Part shown: piece after piece, positions 13,287 to 21,949 of the stretch
Position numbering within the stretch: position 1 is the stretch's first letter
How the letters are laid out: the number at the start of each line of letters is the position of its first letter
Assembly (NCBI RefSeq): GCF_012911005.2
Contig: NZ_WTVS01000003.1
Coordinates: 1 to 64,000, forward strand
Length of the DNA stretch: 64,000 bases
Origin: Aromatoleum toluolicum
GTDB lineage: Bacteria > Pseudomonadota > Gammaproteobacteria > Burkholderiales > Rhodocyclaceae
Direction of reading: 5' to 3'
Translations under genes and position numbers: made by a program
Notes under the pieces: generated by a model
Database searches by the model: none
The model's input: the letters and a program-made list of their open reading frames with translations, nothing else
What the model was told of the DNA's origin: nothing

Positions 13287-14096
13287 TTGCTGCATGATCA
13301 TCACCTGTGTCGGCATCGGCGCCGGGAAGCCGGCCGCGGCGAGGGTTTCGCGAATCACGCGGTTGCCGTCGAAATACACCTGCCAGTAATGGTCGTTGTG
13401 GCAGAACGGGCGCACCGCTAGCACCGGGCCGACGAGGTTGAATTCGAGGATGTCGACCTCCGGCGCGGGGGCTGCGAGCACGTTCGGCACCGCAAGCAAT
13501 TTTTCGCGCAGCAACTGCATCGCGGTGAGGTGGTCGGCGCTGCCGGCGAGCTGGCACTTCAGCTCGACGCGGCGGTAGGGGTTGGCGGTGAAATTCTGGA
13601 TCGTGTCGCCGAACACCTTGCCGTTGCCGACCAGGGTCATGACGTTGTCGGGCGTGTTGATCGCCGTCGCGAACAATCCGATCTCCTTCACGGTGCCGGT
13701 GACGCCCGCGGCGCTGATGAAGTCGCCGACCTTGAACGGGCGCAGCACCACGACGAAGATGCCGGCCGCGAGGTTGCCAAGCAGGCCGCCCCAGGCGGCG
13801 CCGATCGCGATGCCGATACCGGCGACGAGGGCGGCGAAGGTGGTGGTCTGCACGCCGAAGTAACCGAGGATGGCGACGACCAGGACGATGTTCAGAGTCA
13901 CCGAGAGGAAGCTGCCGACGTAGCGCATCAGCGTCGGGTCGACCTTCTGGCGTTCCATCGCCTGCTGCAGCATGCGTCCGGCGAGTCCGATCAACCAGCG
14001 GCCGACGATCCAGAAGATGATCGCCGCGGCGACCTTCAGTCCGATGTCGGTCGCGTAGGTCACGGCGAGCTGCTTGAACGTGTCTATCTGTTCCAT
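13275..14096 (-). CDS. Small-conductance mechanosensitive channel (MscS family)
   Basis: The 273-residue inner-membrane channel has about three transmembrane segments (residues about 18-36, 60-82 and 88-115). The last is the pore helix, rich in Gly/Ala (GIGIAIGAAWGGLLGNLAAG). A beta domain (FKVGDFISAAGVTGTVKEIG, NPYRRVELKCQ) follows. It is expected to open under membrane tension during osmotic downshock. The size matches E. coli MscS (286). The start ATG 14094-14096 gives MEQIDTF; a longer frame upstream has no membrane segment. It is convergent with acp. Confidence 0.93.
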   Translation of the reverse strand: MEQIDTFKQLAVTYATDIGLKVAAAIIFWIVGRWLIGLAGRMLQQAMERQKVDPTLMRYVGSFLSVTLNIVLVVAILGYFGVQTTTFAALVAGIGIAIGAAWGGLLGNLAAGIFVVVLRPFKVGDFISAAGVTGTVKEIGLFATAINTPDNVMTLVGNGKVFGDTIQNFTANPYRRVELKCQLAGSADHLTAMQLLREKLLAVPNVLAAPAPEVDILEFNLVGPVLAVRPFCHNDHYWQVYFDGNRVIRETLAAAGFPAPMPTQVMIMQQPGV

Positions 14097-14410
14097 TGCA
14101 TTGCTCCAGGTCGGGTGATGGGAAATGGAGACGCGTGTCGGACGACAGGCGACATTGCGCACGTCATGCGGTAAGGCTAGATGGTAAGCATTGCAAATGC
14201 ACGGTCATACGTCATGAACCGTGTGGCTTGCTGCCGATCCGATGACGTCATGGGACGGGTGCATGACCGGTTATGCGTTGCGGTGAGTGCGGGCGGAAAA
14301 AGCAAGGAGCGCAGACATGACGCCGGCCCGAGCCGGGCGATTGCTCGCCCGGGACGGGCCGGCGTTGCGGGGGGAAGTCTTCGTGGGGGGAAGTCTTCGC
14401 GGGTGCAGCC
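14097..14410. other. 314-base intergenic region between mscS and the hsp20 pair
   Basis: This gap holds the 5' region of mscS (minus strand), several CGTCAT/GACGTCAT words at about 14160-14250, the hsp20 terminator hairpin at 14321-14364, and a 13-base direct repeat GGGGAAGTCTTCG at 14371-14383 and 14387-14399. No credible coding frame was seen. Confidence 0.6.
14321..14364 (-). terminator. Hairpin downstream of the hsp20 pair
   Basis: Outer arms CGCCGGCCC (14321-14329) and GGGCCGGCG (14356-14364) are perfectly complementary, and inner arms CCGGGCGA and TCGCCCGG extend the stem. It lies 47 bases beyond the second hsp20 stop, in the right place for its terminator. A run of Ts on the minus strand lies about 20 bases further on, so it is not a canonical intrinsic terminator. 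Confidence 0.6.
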
Positions 14411-14791
14411 TTACATCACTGCGATTTCGATCTTGCGCGGCTGCGCGTGTTCGGCCTTCGGGATGCGCAGCTTCAGCGCGCCCTGGTTGAATTCTGCCGC
14501 GACCTTGTTCGCATCGAGTTCCTTCGACAGCGTGAACATGCGGCGGTAGCGCGGCAGGTTCACTTCGGCGTGGGACGACTCCATGCCCTCGGGCACTTCG
14601 AGGCTGACCTCGCCCTCGATCGTCAGCGTGTCGCCTTCGATCTGCAGGTTCAGCTTGTCCTTCGGCACGCCCGGCAGATCGGCGTACAGGGTGATCCCGC
14701 CCGCATCCTCGATGACGTCGACGGGCGGCAGCAGGGCCATTTCGCTGGCCGGGGTTTCGGGTTTGCGGGTGACGTTGGTGTTGTCGCTCAT
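14411..14791 (-). CDS. Hsp20/alpha-crystallin small heat-shock protein (second of a pair)
   Basis: The 126-residue chaperone consists mostly of an alpha-crystallin domain: PPVDVIEDAGGITLYADLPGV, the KLNLQIEGDTLTIEGE strands, a YRRMFTLS segment and the conserved GALKLRIPKAE strand. The C-terminal tail PRKIEIAVM contains an I-x-I motif for oligomer contacts. It binds unfolding proteins in the cytoplasm without ATP. It lies 13 bases behind the other hsp20 gene and is surely co-transcribed. Its N-terminal arm is short, which suggests the two proteins form mixed oligomers (inference). Confidence 0.93.
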   Translation of the reverse strand: MSDNTNVTRKPETPASEMALLPPVDVIEDAGGITLYADLPGVPKDKLNLQIEGDTLTIEGEVSLEVPEGMESSHAEVNLPRYRRMFTLSKELDANKVAAEFNQGALKLRIPKAEHAQPRKIEIAVM

Positions 14792-14804
14792 GTCCGGTTC
14801 CTCC

Positions 14805-15248
14805 TCACTCGATGCTGATGCGGCGCGGCTGGGCGGCCTGCCGGCGCTGGACGCTGACGTGCAGCACGCCGTCGCGGTACTTCGCGCTCACGCCGTTCGG
14901 GTCGGCGTCGTCGGGCAGGGTCACGACGCGGCGGAAACGCCCGGAGAAGCGCTCGTCGATATGCACCGTGGCGTTGGCCTCCTTGGGCGGCATCAGGCTT
15001 GCGCGCTCGCCGGTGATCGTCAGCACGCCCTTTTCGAGCTGCACGTCGATCGCCGCGGGGTCGATGCCGGGCGCAAAGGCGTAGATCTCGACGGAGCGCG
15101 GCGTGTTGCCGACATTCATCGCCGGAAAACCGCCGCGCGCGATGCCGCGGATGCTGGGGGAGAACTCGTACGCCTGCTGCATCTCGCGCTGAAGACGATC
15201 GAGTTCGGACAGCAGATCGCGGGGAAACACTGATCGGTAGAACATCAT
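14805..15248 (-). CDS. Hsp20/alpha-crystallin small heat-shock protein (first of a pair)
   Basis: The 147-residue protein has an N-terminal arm (FPRDLLSELDRLQREMQQAY) followed by the alpha-crystallin domain (VEIYAFAPGIDPAAIDVQLE, GVLTITGERAS, RFSGRFRRVVTLPDD, DGVLHVSVQRRQ) and an I-x-I-like tail RRISIE. Two adjacent ATGs (15246-15248 and 15243-15245) follow GGAGGA; the second has the better spacing. It leads a two-gene heat-shock operon whose upstream DNA carries a sigma-32-like promoter inside an inverted repeat. Confidence 0.94.
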   Translation of the reverse strand: MMFYRSVFPRDLLSELDRLQREMQQAYEFSPSIRGIARGGFPAMNVGNTPRSVEIYAFAPGIDPAAIDVQLEKGVLTITGERASLMPPKEANATVHIDERFSGRFRRVVTLPDDADPNGVSAKYRDGVLHVSVQRRQAAQPRRISIE

Positions 15249-15300
15249 GATCCTCCTTCGGACAGGGACGGGTGCTTGCCTGCGACACCCATGTCTCCGG

Positions 15301-15329
15301 ATATAGAGGCGCTCGGCAGGACTTCAAGT
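15301..15329 (-). promoter_or_regulatory. Sigma-32-like heat-shock promoter for the hsp20 pair
   Basis: On the minus strand CTTGAAG is followed after 12 bases by CCTCTATAT, close to the heat-shock consensus CTTGAAA-N(11-15)-CCCCATNT. It lies 53-80 bases upstream of the first hsp20 start, and the -35 box falls in the loop of a perfect inverted repeat (15309-15344). Confidence 0.6.
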
Positions 15330-15344
15330 CCACATGCCGAGCGC
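15309..15344. repeat. Perfect inverted repeat around the hsp20 -35 region
   Basis: Arms GCGCTCGGCA (15309-15318) and TGCCGAGCGC (15335-15344) are perfectly complementary, and inside them GGACTT and AAGTCC (15319-15331) form a second nested stem. It stands 34 bases after the stop of the carbonic-anhydrase-like gene and could be that gene's terminator, a repressor site for the hsp20 promoter, or both. It is not the CIRCE sequence. Confidence 0.65.
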
Positions 15345-15378
15345 CGGGCCCGAAGGAGGCCGGGAGCCGCGGCGCGGC

Positions 15379-15948
15379 TCAGGCGAAGTTGCCGAGCGCC
15401 TCGACCGAGCCGTCGAGCGCCATCAGCAGGGTCTCGACGCCGAGGCCGGGATGCTTGTCCTTGATGGCGGCGGCGAGGCGTTCGAGGTGATCGCGGTGCA
15501 CCGTGGCTTCGCGCACGGGGTCCGGCGCCAGGTCCTCGCCGAGGATCGCCTTGTAGGCGCCGCAGTCGCGGTGGTCCATGACGACGACCTTCTGCACGGC
15601 ATGCAGCTCGATGGCGACGGCGAGGTGGTCCCAGAAGGTGCGGTTCCACGCGGGGTACTTGTCGGTCAGGGCGCCGAGCGAGGCGCCGGCGAGCACGATG
15701 TGGTCGTACTTGTGCGTGAGGCCGCGGCCCGCCATGTATTGCTCGACGCTGTCCATGAGGCGGAAGTCCATGCAGGTGAGCAGCAGGATGTCGGTGTGGC
15801 CGCCGGCGAGGGCGGGGCGGCTCTCCGCTACGGTGCCGAGCAGCGCGACGCCGGCGGCGAGCGTGGCGCGGGTGAGGAAGTTGCGGCGGGCGCCGGAGTG
15901 ATTTTCGCCCGGGACGTGCTTGCAGTTGCAGTGGTCGTGAGTATTCAT
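15379..15948 (-). CDS. Tat-exported beta-carbonic-anhydrase-like protein
   Basis: The 189-residue protein has a twin-arginine signal (ARRNFLTRATLAAGVALLG), which predicts folded export to the periplasm. The mature part holds the beta-carbonic anhydrase zinc pattern CMDFRLMD (C-x-D-x-R) and MDHRDCGAYKA (H-x2-C). A Cys/His-rich stretch HDHCNCKH precedes the signal. It would interconvert CO2 and bicarbonate if active. The domain is small and divergent from cytoplasmic Can, so enzymatic activity is not certain. The start ATG 15946-15948 leaves a short n-region before the RR. Its 135-base upstream region is AT-rich. Confidence 0.8.
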   Translation of the reverse strand: MNTHDHCNCKHVPGENHSGARRNFLTRATLAAGVALLGTVAESRPALAGGHTDILLLTCMDFRLMDSVEQYMAGRGLTHKYDHIVLAGASLGALTDKYPAWNRTFWDHLAVAIELHAVQKVVVMDHRDCGAYKAILGEDLAPDPVREATVHRDHLERLAAAIKDKHPGLGVETLLMALDGSVEALGNFA

Positions 15949-16014
15949 TGTTCGATATTCTTTTGATGGAGTCCGGATGGAGGCGGGCGGAATGGTATAC
16001 CGTCGCATCCTTCC

Positions 16015-16037
16015 TAAATATCCATTAAGAATATTTA
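16015..16037. promoter_or_regulatory. AT-rich inverted repeat upstream of the carbonic-anhydrase-like gene
   Basis: TAAATAT and ATATTTA arms are separated by nine bases, in an AT-rich pocket that contrasts with the GC-rich surroundings. It lies about 67 bases upstream of the carbonic-anhydrase-like start on the minus strand and may be an operator or promoter element. GTCCGGAT (15971-15978) and ATCCGGAC (16038-16045) form a wider flanking pair. Confidence 0.4.
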
Positions 16038-16083
16038 ATCCGGACTGGGGAATATCGACAATCCCTTGAAGAGAAACCCCTTG

Positions 16084-19000
16084 TCATGGATTCTTCTTGA
16101 TGCGTTTGGAATTTCTGGCGCGCGCTGGCGGCGGCAGTCCGGGGCAGTCCTGCTGGCCGAGGCTGCGCGCGAGTTCGCCCAGAACGCGGGCGCGCATCGT
16201 ATCGCCGGGGTGGCCGCGCAGGGCGGCCAGACGCGCGAGCAGGCAGATCTGCTTCACGACGGAGTCGAACTTGCGCGCGCTGCGCGGCACGTTGTCGATC
16301 GCCTGCTCGTAGAGGCTGGCGAGCTTCGGGCCGTCGTCGGCGCCGATTCCCGCAAGGAGCCGTGCGGCGAGTTCGGCGTCGGCCGGTTTCACCGCGTCGA
16401 AGAAGTCGCCGCTGCGCGCGAACAGTGCGCGCGCCGCCTCGGCGCACATGGCCGCCTGTTCGGTCGCGCGCTTGCGCGCGGCGGCGTCGTCGGCTTCGAG
16501 GAGCAGCCAGTCGAGCTGCAGGCGGTTGATCATGAGGTAGGGATCGAAGCCCGCATCGCCCGGCGTGCCCTCGGCGCCGGCGTACGCCTCGCGTGCGCGC
16601 GCCAGAGCCGCGCGCACGCGAGGCCAGTCGCCGTTGTGCGCGGCGAGCACGGCCGCCTCGCGCTTGAGGGCGCTGCCGAGCAGGGCGCTGCGTTCGGCGT
16701 TCGACGGCATGGGGGTCGTGCCGGGCGGCATCGGCTGCGCCAGCGCGATGAGGCTGTCGAGGCGTGCGATGGCGGATTCGATCAGGGTCGTATCGCCCCG
16801 CGTCTCGCCCATGCGGGCTTCGAGGTTGGCGAGCTGTTCGATGATGCGTACGGGCACGCGTCCGCTGCGGTCTTCGCCGGCGAGCGCGAGGCAATAGGCG
16901 GTGCAGGCGCGTTCGAAGCCTTCGCTGCCGAGTTCGGCATAGGTTGCGCCGATGGCAGCCTGCACTTCGGGCAGATCCTTCCACGCGGCCGGGACCTGCG
17001 CGAGGATGGCGGCGATATGGCGCCCCACGTCGGCGACGCTGCGCGCGCGGTGCGACAAGTCGACGCGCAGGCGTGCGAAGGTGTCGACGAGGTCGACGGG
17101 CGAGACGATGTTGGTGGGAACCCGTGCCGTGCCTTCGTCGGCAGGGGCTTCCAGCATGTAGTGCGGATCGCCGTAGGCCTGGTAGGCGCCCCAGGTGTTG
17201 TACTGGGGATATTCCTCCCATGCGCTCTTGCGGGCGGCGAACACGGCCTGGCCGAAGGGTTTCCCGTCGCGCACGAAGCTCTCGAAGAAGCTCGTCGCGA
17301 AGAGGCGGGCGGCCTCGTCATTCACCTGCCAGCCGGCCGCGACGACGCAGCGCACGCCGATCTCGATCAGCTCGCATGCGATGCTGTAGGCGAGGCGGTT
17401 CGCCGTGTCGGGGGCCGCCGTCATCGCGCCGAGGTGGCAGCAGTTGAGGAACACGAGTTCGGGCACGACTTCGAGCTGCGATACCTCGGCGGCGGTGAGC
17501 AGCATGCCGTCGGACAGGACGACGCCGGTGCGCTGCGTGCCGTCGCGCGCCGTGGCCTCGAACACGCCGTGGGCGGCGACGACGAGCACCTTGCACGGCT
17601 GGCGGAAGAGACGCGCGAACACGTCGAGCGCCTCGATGCCTTCGCCATAGCTGACGTCGTAGCCGCACTCGCCGAGCAGGTCGCGGATCGCCGCGCCTTC
17701 GGTAGCCGCGCCGGGCAGATCGGCCAGATGGTCGTCCGGCGGCGCGGGCAGCGTTCGCGCAGGATTGCCGAACTGGGCGTAATAGCCGTGGGTGGACGGG
17801 TTGGCGATCACGCATGCGACCTTGCGCGTGATGCTGAGCGGGTTGCGGCGGAAACGGGCGGAGGCGAACTGGCGAACGATCGCCGTGTTGAGCGCCATCG
17901 GCTGCTCGTCGGCCTGCAGCATCTCCCACGGCAGGTTCGCGGTGTAGCTGTCGACGACGAGGACGAGTTGTTCGGCCTCGCGCGCGGCCGCCTTGAAATC
18001 CAGCGGCACCATCAGCTGGAACAGTGTGCGCGACAGGTCGGCGTTGTAATGGTCCTGGGTGATCGCGTTGCGAACCAGCGCTTCGACGAGTCCGGGCTGG
18101 CGCTGGTGCAGGACGCTTTCGGCACGCGCGCGTTCGGACAGGAAGACGAATTTCAGCCGTGCGGCGATCGCACGGCTGCCGCCCGTCGGGGCCGGCACAG
18201 TGCCGTCCGCGGGGCCGTCGTCCGCGGTGACGAGCATGCGCGGCCAGTAGCCGAAGGGGGCGAACACCGACAGGCGCGGGCGGGCGCCTTGGCCCTCGTT
18301 GAGCTGCTCGGCGACTTCGATGCGCGCCTCCAGGCGGCGCAGGTCGCCGGCCATGCGCGCGGGCAGCTGGCGCACCGCGCGCGCCGCACTGATCGCGGTG
18401 TCCATGAACAATTCGATCAGTTCCAGGCGCGCGACCCGCAGCCGGGTAAGCGGCATCGCCTCGGCGAACTGGCGGTTGGCGGCGAGCACGCCGCGCACGA
18501 TGGATTCGATGGAGTCGTCGACGCTGATGTGGGCAGTGGAGTTGTAGCCGATCAGCAGGCTCGCGAGCGTGAGCTCGTTTTCGCCCTCGTCCTCGGCACC
18601 CCCGCCCTCGCTGCCCTGGCGGTCGTGGGAATGGAGCAGGTAGCGCAGGACGCCGGCACGCACGGTCTCGGTGATATCGGCGGCGGACAGCTGACCGAAT
18701 CGCCCCAGGCCGACGATCACGGCGCCGCGCCCGGTGCCGCGCAGGCGGTCTTCCCTGTTGCGCGCCTGCAGCACGATGGCCGCCGAGCCGATTTCGCCTG
18801 CATAGACGCCGAGCCGTTCGCGCTGGCGCAGGGCGCCGTCGACCAGTGCGTCGTTGATCGCGGCCTCGGCGCCGGCGATCCCGTCGCCCTGGTAGTGGCC
18901 GCACAAGATGGGCTGGCGCGCGAAGCGCAGGTCCATCGCGCTGACCGAGACCTGCAGCGGATGGATCGCCGACACCGGGCGGCGGCGGCGCGGACGGGTG

Positions 19001-21888
19001 CCGACGAGGCTGCAGGCGAGTTCCTCCTCGGTTGGCAGTACGGGCGGCGGGGCGTCGTAGCTGGCGATCGGGGCAGCGGCGGCGCGCGTGGCGGGCAGGC
19101 GGCCGAGGCGGCTCGTGGTGCCGGTCTGCAGCAGGTCCGCGACGGCGGGGAAGTATTCCTCGGTGCTGGTCAGCGCGCCGTGGTCGACCGGCATGTACCA
19201 GTGCTGCTCGGCCGGCAGGTTCGCGAGTCGCCCGGATGCCCAGCTCACCGACCCGTCGCCCTGCGGGGTGCCGATCATCTTGATCTGGTCGCCTTCGAGC
19301 GCGGTGCCGCAGGGGGTGTTCTCGGCCTGGCCGAAGACGTAGGTCACGCGTTCGAGCGGCTGCGGCGCGTCGTTGGTCGCGAGCGGCCCCTCCCACAGGC
19401 TGCGGGCGGCCGTGAGCGTGGCATTGCTGGGTTGTCCGGCGATGCCGTCGCCGAACCAGCGGTCGCGGTTGGCCTTGGCGGCGGACGGCCACACGGGCGC
19501 GCGCAGCCAGTCGGCGTGCAGCGTCGGCCCGGCGTCGTCGAAACCGGGGCGTGGCAGCAGCTGCATCGCACCGGGGAAGCCCGCGACGATGTCGAGCACG
19601 CCCTGCATGCCGTGGCCAAGGTCCATGCGCGCGAGTTGGCGCATCGTGCCGGACTTGCCGAGCAGGGTCTCGACCATGAGGTGCGAGCCGTTGTTGGGCG
19701 TGCCCAGCATCACCAGGCGGCCACCGGGGCGGCGCACGAGCTCCGCCCACAGCTCGGGGTGGGTCGCGATCATCGTGCGGCACACGAGGCCGCCCATGCT
19801 GTGCGCGAGCAGGCGCACGGGCTGGTTGGGGTGCGTCTTGAGCGCCTTCTGAAGGGTGTCGGCGAGGCGTTCGGCTGCGCCATCCGGCGCGTGGATCGGC
19901 TTGCGCCAGTCGTAGGGGAAGCGGATGACGGTGTGCGTCGCTTCGAGATGCTCGGCGAGGTCGCCGTAGAACATGTCGAAGAGGGTTTCCTCGCGCACGT
20001 CGGCTCGGTCCATCGCCACCTTCGCGAGGCCGCCGGTCGCGAGGTCGAGGAAGTCGAACCACACGCGGTCGCCGTCGCCCGCCTTGCGTTCTTCCTTGCG
20101 CACCTCGAGGTGCGACCCCATGATGCCCGGCAGGAAGATCACGACCGGGCGGCTGTCCGGGCGCGGCGTTTCGCGCAGGGCCGCGCGGCTGGCGGCGCGA
20201 TCGCGCGCCTCGGCGGCGCCGGGTTCGCGGCGGCGGGCGATGGCGCTGAACGTGGGCAGGGCCGCCGGGTCGTTGCTCGTGAGCCAGTCGCGCAGCGCGC
20301 TGCGGGTGTGGCGGTTGGCGAAGTAGCTGAAGTGATTGACCGAGGCGCCCTGGTCGAAGAGGTAGCGCGCCTCGTTGCGCATCGCGAGGCCGGCGTACAT
20401 CGAGTCGGTGTCGACCACCAGGTCGTTGTCGCGATTGTCGAACAGCATCCAGTCGGTGAACATCACCCCGAGGCGCTTGAGCACGCTGGTTTCCTGGATG
20501 TCGCCGGAGATGACGGCCATCGCGATGCCCTGCTTGCGCTGCGCGGTCGCGAGCAGCGAGCCCATCGGCGCGTCGGTGAGCATCGCCTCGATGCCGGGAA
20601 CGAGCCGCGCATCGACGCGCTTGTCGGCGATTTCCAGCACGATGCGCCTGAACGCCGACAGCACCGCGCCGCCGGCCGGGCCGGTCACGGCGCCGACGAG
20701 GCGGGCGGTCAGGCTCAGCAGCCCGGAAAGGAACAGGTCGAGGTTGTCCGAGAGCAGCGTCGTGCCGCGCGCGGGGCTGGCGACGCGCACGTAGCGTTCG
20801 ATGCGGAAGTTCTTGTCCGCGAGCTCCTGGCGCAGCGCGCGCAGCGTGTCCTGCTCGCGCGCGGTGACGAGGTCGCGCAGGCGTTTTTCGCGCTCGGATT
20901 CGTCCGTGTTGGGCGGCGGGGCGTGGCGGTAGGCGGCGATGGCGTCGTCGCTCAGGCCCGCGAGGCACAGCAGGTCGCCGACGAGACCGCCGCGCGAATG
21001 CGTGACGACGGACAACCGGGCGCCGGCGGGCAGCGTGCGGGCGAGCTGCAGCGCGTTGTCGATCGGGCTTTCCGAGAAGGTGCGGTGTTCGAAGCCGAAG
21101 ATGCGCTCGCCGAAGCGGCGTGCGAGCGGTTCCCAGTCGGCGGCGGCGCTGCCGGCGCGCAGATCCTTGAAGCTCCCGAGCGTGTGCGAGGCGGTGCCGT
21201 GGATGAAGAGCAGCGTCGGCGCGTCGCCGATCGCAGCGAGGCGCGGGTCGTTGGCGGTGCAGCGGTCGGCGCCCGCGAGGCCGTCGCCGTCGCGCCACTG
21301 GTAGAGCCCCGGTTCACCCGCGAGGCGGCTTTCGATCGCCCACATCAGCGCCTTGGTCCCCAGCCATGACGCACCGGGCGCGGCGAGATCCTCGCTGCGC
21401 TCGCCAAGCCACTCCTGCAGCCATTCAAGCGCCTTGTCGCGCGCGGCGTCGGCGATCGCGTCGTGCCCCAGCGTAAGGACCGATACGCCCGACCACAGCC
21501 AGTCCGGAATGCCGCGCGCGGCCGCGGCCGGGTCGTGCAGGGCGACGAAGTCGATCGAGCCGTCGGCGCGCACGGCGTCGGGGCGTACCCGCGCGAGGTC
21601 TTCCCTGAGCTTGTCGGCGCGGATGAAGACGGTGGTGCCGTCGCCCGTCTCCAGCGCGAGCAGGCTGTCTTCGCGCATGTGCGCGTCGGTCGTGGCAGTC
21701 GCGTCGCGTCCGGGCGCGGTCAGGGCATAAGCCGCCTTCACCGCGACGACACCGTCGAGGAAGGGATCGGGCGCCGCAGCGTCGGTCGCGCGCGTGCCGG
21801 TCTTCAGCGCGGCGGGCAGGGTGTCGGCCTCGCGCCGCATCCCCGGCAGGTGGAAGACGAGTTCACTCGGTTTGCGCGGTGCCGGCAT
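16084..21888 (-). CDS. Giant protein: two alpha/beta-hydrolase domains plus CHAT protease domain
   Basis: The protein has 1934 residues. Residues about 190-560 form a first alpha/beta-hydrolase: LFIHGTASHTLGSF at about 228 and a nucleophile elbow THSRGGLVG with Ser298. Residues about 580-900 form a second, LCAT/lipase-like hydrolase: VIFLPGIMGSHLE at about 588 and AHSMGGLVCRT with Ser697. After a mixed linker region, residues about 1300-1590 form a CHAT (caspase-clan) domain with VVAAHGVFE (His1440) and FLNCCHLGAM (Cys1484 by alignment with the usual ACxTG). The rest is helical and TPR-like. There is no signal peptide, so it is probably cytoplasmic. A metacaspase gene lies 61 bases upstream. 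A protease-controlled lipase or esterase effector is a reasonable reading, but substrates are unknown. The frame is intact over 5.8 kb. Confidence 0.85.
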   Translation of the reverse strand: MPAPRKPSELVFHLPGMRREADTLPAALKTGTRATDAAAPDPFLDGVVAVKAAYALTAPGRDATATTDAHMREDSLLALETGDGTTVFIRADKLREDLARVRPDAVRADGSIDFVALHDPAAAARGIPDWLWSGVSVLTLGHDAIADAARDKALEWLQEWLGERSEDLAAPGASWLGTKALMWAIESRLAGEPGLYQWRDGDGLAGADRCTANDPRLAAIGDAPTLLFIHGTASHTLGSFKDLRAGSAAADWEPLARRFGERIFGFEHRTFSESPIDNALQLARTLPAGARLSVVTHSRGGLVGDLLCLAGLSDDAIAAYRHAPPPNTDESEREKRLRDLVTAREQDTLRALRQELADKNFRIERYVRVASPARGTTLLSDNLDLFLSGLLSLTARLVGAVTGPAGGAVLSAFRRIVLEIADKRVDARLVPGIEAMLTDAPMGSLLATAQRKQGIAMAVISGDIQETSVLKRLGVMFTDWMLFDNRDNDLVVDTDSMYAGLAMRNEARYLFDQGASVNHFSYFANRHTRSALRDWLTSNDPAALPTFSAIARRREPGAAEARDRAASRAALRETPRPDSRPVVIFLPGIMGSHLEVRKEERKAGDGDRVWFDFLDLATGGLAKVAMDRADVREETLFDMFYGDLAEHLEATHTVIRFPYDWRKPIHAPDGAAERLADTLQKALKTHPNQPVRLLAHSMGGLVCRTMIATHPELWAELVRRPGGRLVMLGTPNNGSHLMVETLLGKSGTMRQLARMDLGHGMQGVLDIVAGFPGAMQLLPRPGFDDAGPTLHADWLRAPVWPSAAKANRDRWFGDGIAGQPSNATLTAARSLWEGPLATNDAPQPLERVTYVFGQAENTPCGTALEGDQIKMIGTPQGDGSVSWASGRLANLPAEQHWYMPVDHGALTSTEEYFPAVADLLQTGTTSRLGRLPATRAAAAPIASYDAPPPVLPTEEELACSLVGTRPRRRRPVSAIHPLQVSVSAMDLRFARQPILCGHYQGDGIAGAEAAINDALVDGALRQRERLGVYAGEIGSAAIVLQARNREDRLRGTGRGAVIVGLGRFGQLSAADITETVRAGVLRYLLHSHDRQGSEGGGAEDEGENELTLASLLIGYNSTAHISVDDSIESIVRGVLAANRQFAEAMPLTRLRVARLELIELFMDTAISAARAVRQLPARMAGDLRRLEARIEVAEQLNEGQGARPRLSVFAPFGYWPRMLVTADDGPADGTVPAPTGGSRAIAARLKFVFLSERARAESVLHQRQPGLVEALVRNAITQDHYNADLSRTLFQLMVPLDFKAAAREAEQLVLVVDSYTANLPWEMLQADEQPMALNTAIVRQFASARFRRNPLSITRKVACVIANPSTHGYYAQFGNPARTLPAPPDDHLADLPGAATEGAAIRDLLGECGYDVSYGEGIEALDVFARLFRQPCKVLVVAAHGVFEATARDGTQRTGVVLSDGMLLTAAEVSQLEVVPELVFLNCCHLGAMTAAPDTANRLAYSIACELIEIGVRCVVAAGWQVNDEAARLFATSFFESFVRDGKPFGQAVFAARKSAWEEYPQYNTWGAYQAYGDPHYMLEAPADEGTARVPTNIVSPVDLVDTFARLRVDLSHRARSVADVGRHIAAILAQVPAAWKDLPEVQAAIGATYAELGSEGFERACTAYCLALAGEDRSGRVPVRIIEQLANLEARMGETRGDTTLIESAIARLDSLIALAQPMPPGTTPMPSNAERSALLGSALKREAAVLAAHNGDWPRVRAALARAREAYAGAEGTPGDAGFDPYLMINRLQLDWLLLEADDAAARKRATEQAAMCAEAARALFARSGDFFDAVKPADAELAARLLAGIGADDGPKLASLYEQAIDNVPRSARKFDSVVKQICLLARLAALRGHPGDTMRARVLGELARSLGQQDCPGLPPPARARNSKRIKKNP

Positions 21889-21949
21889 CCGGGCCTCCTG
21901 CTGCGGTGGGGAAGGGGCGCGCCGGCGCTTCAGGGCCGGCGCGCGGGCG

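Noticed and set aside
16066-21369. A 1767-codon plus-strand open frame and a 1326-codon minus-strand frame (17318-21298)
   Set aside because: Both overlap the CHAT/hydrolase gene in other frames, have compositional bias typical of shadows and lack motifs.
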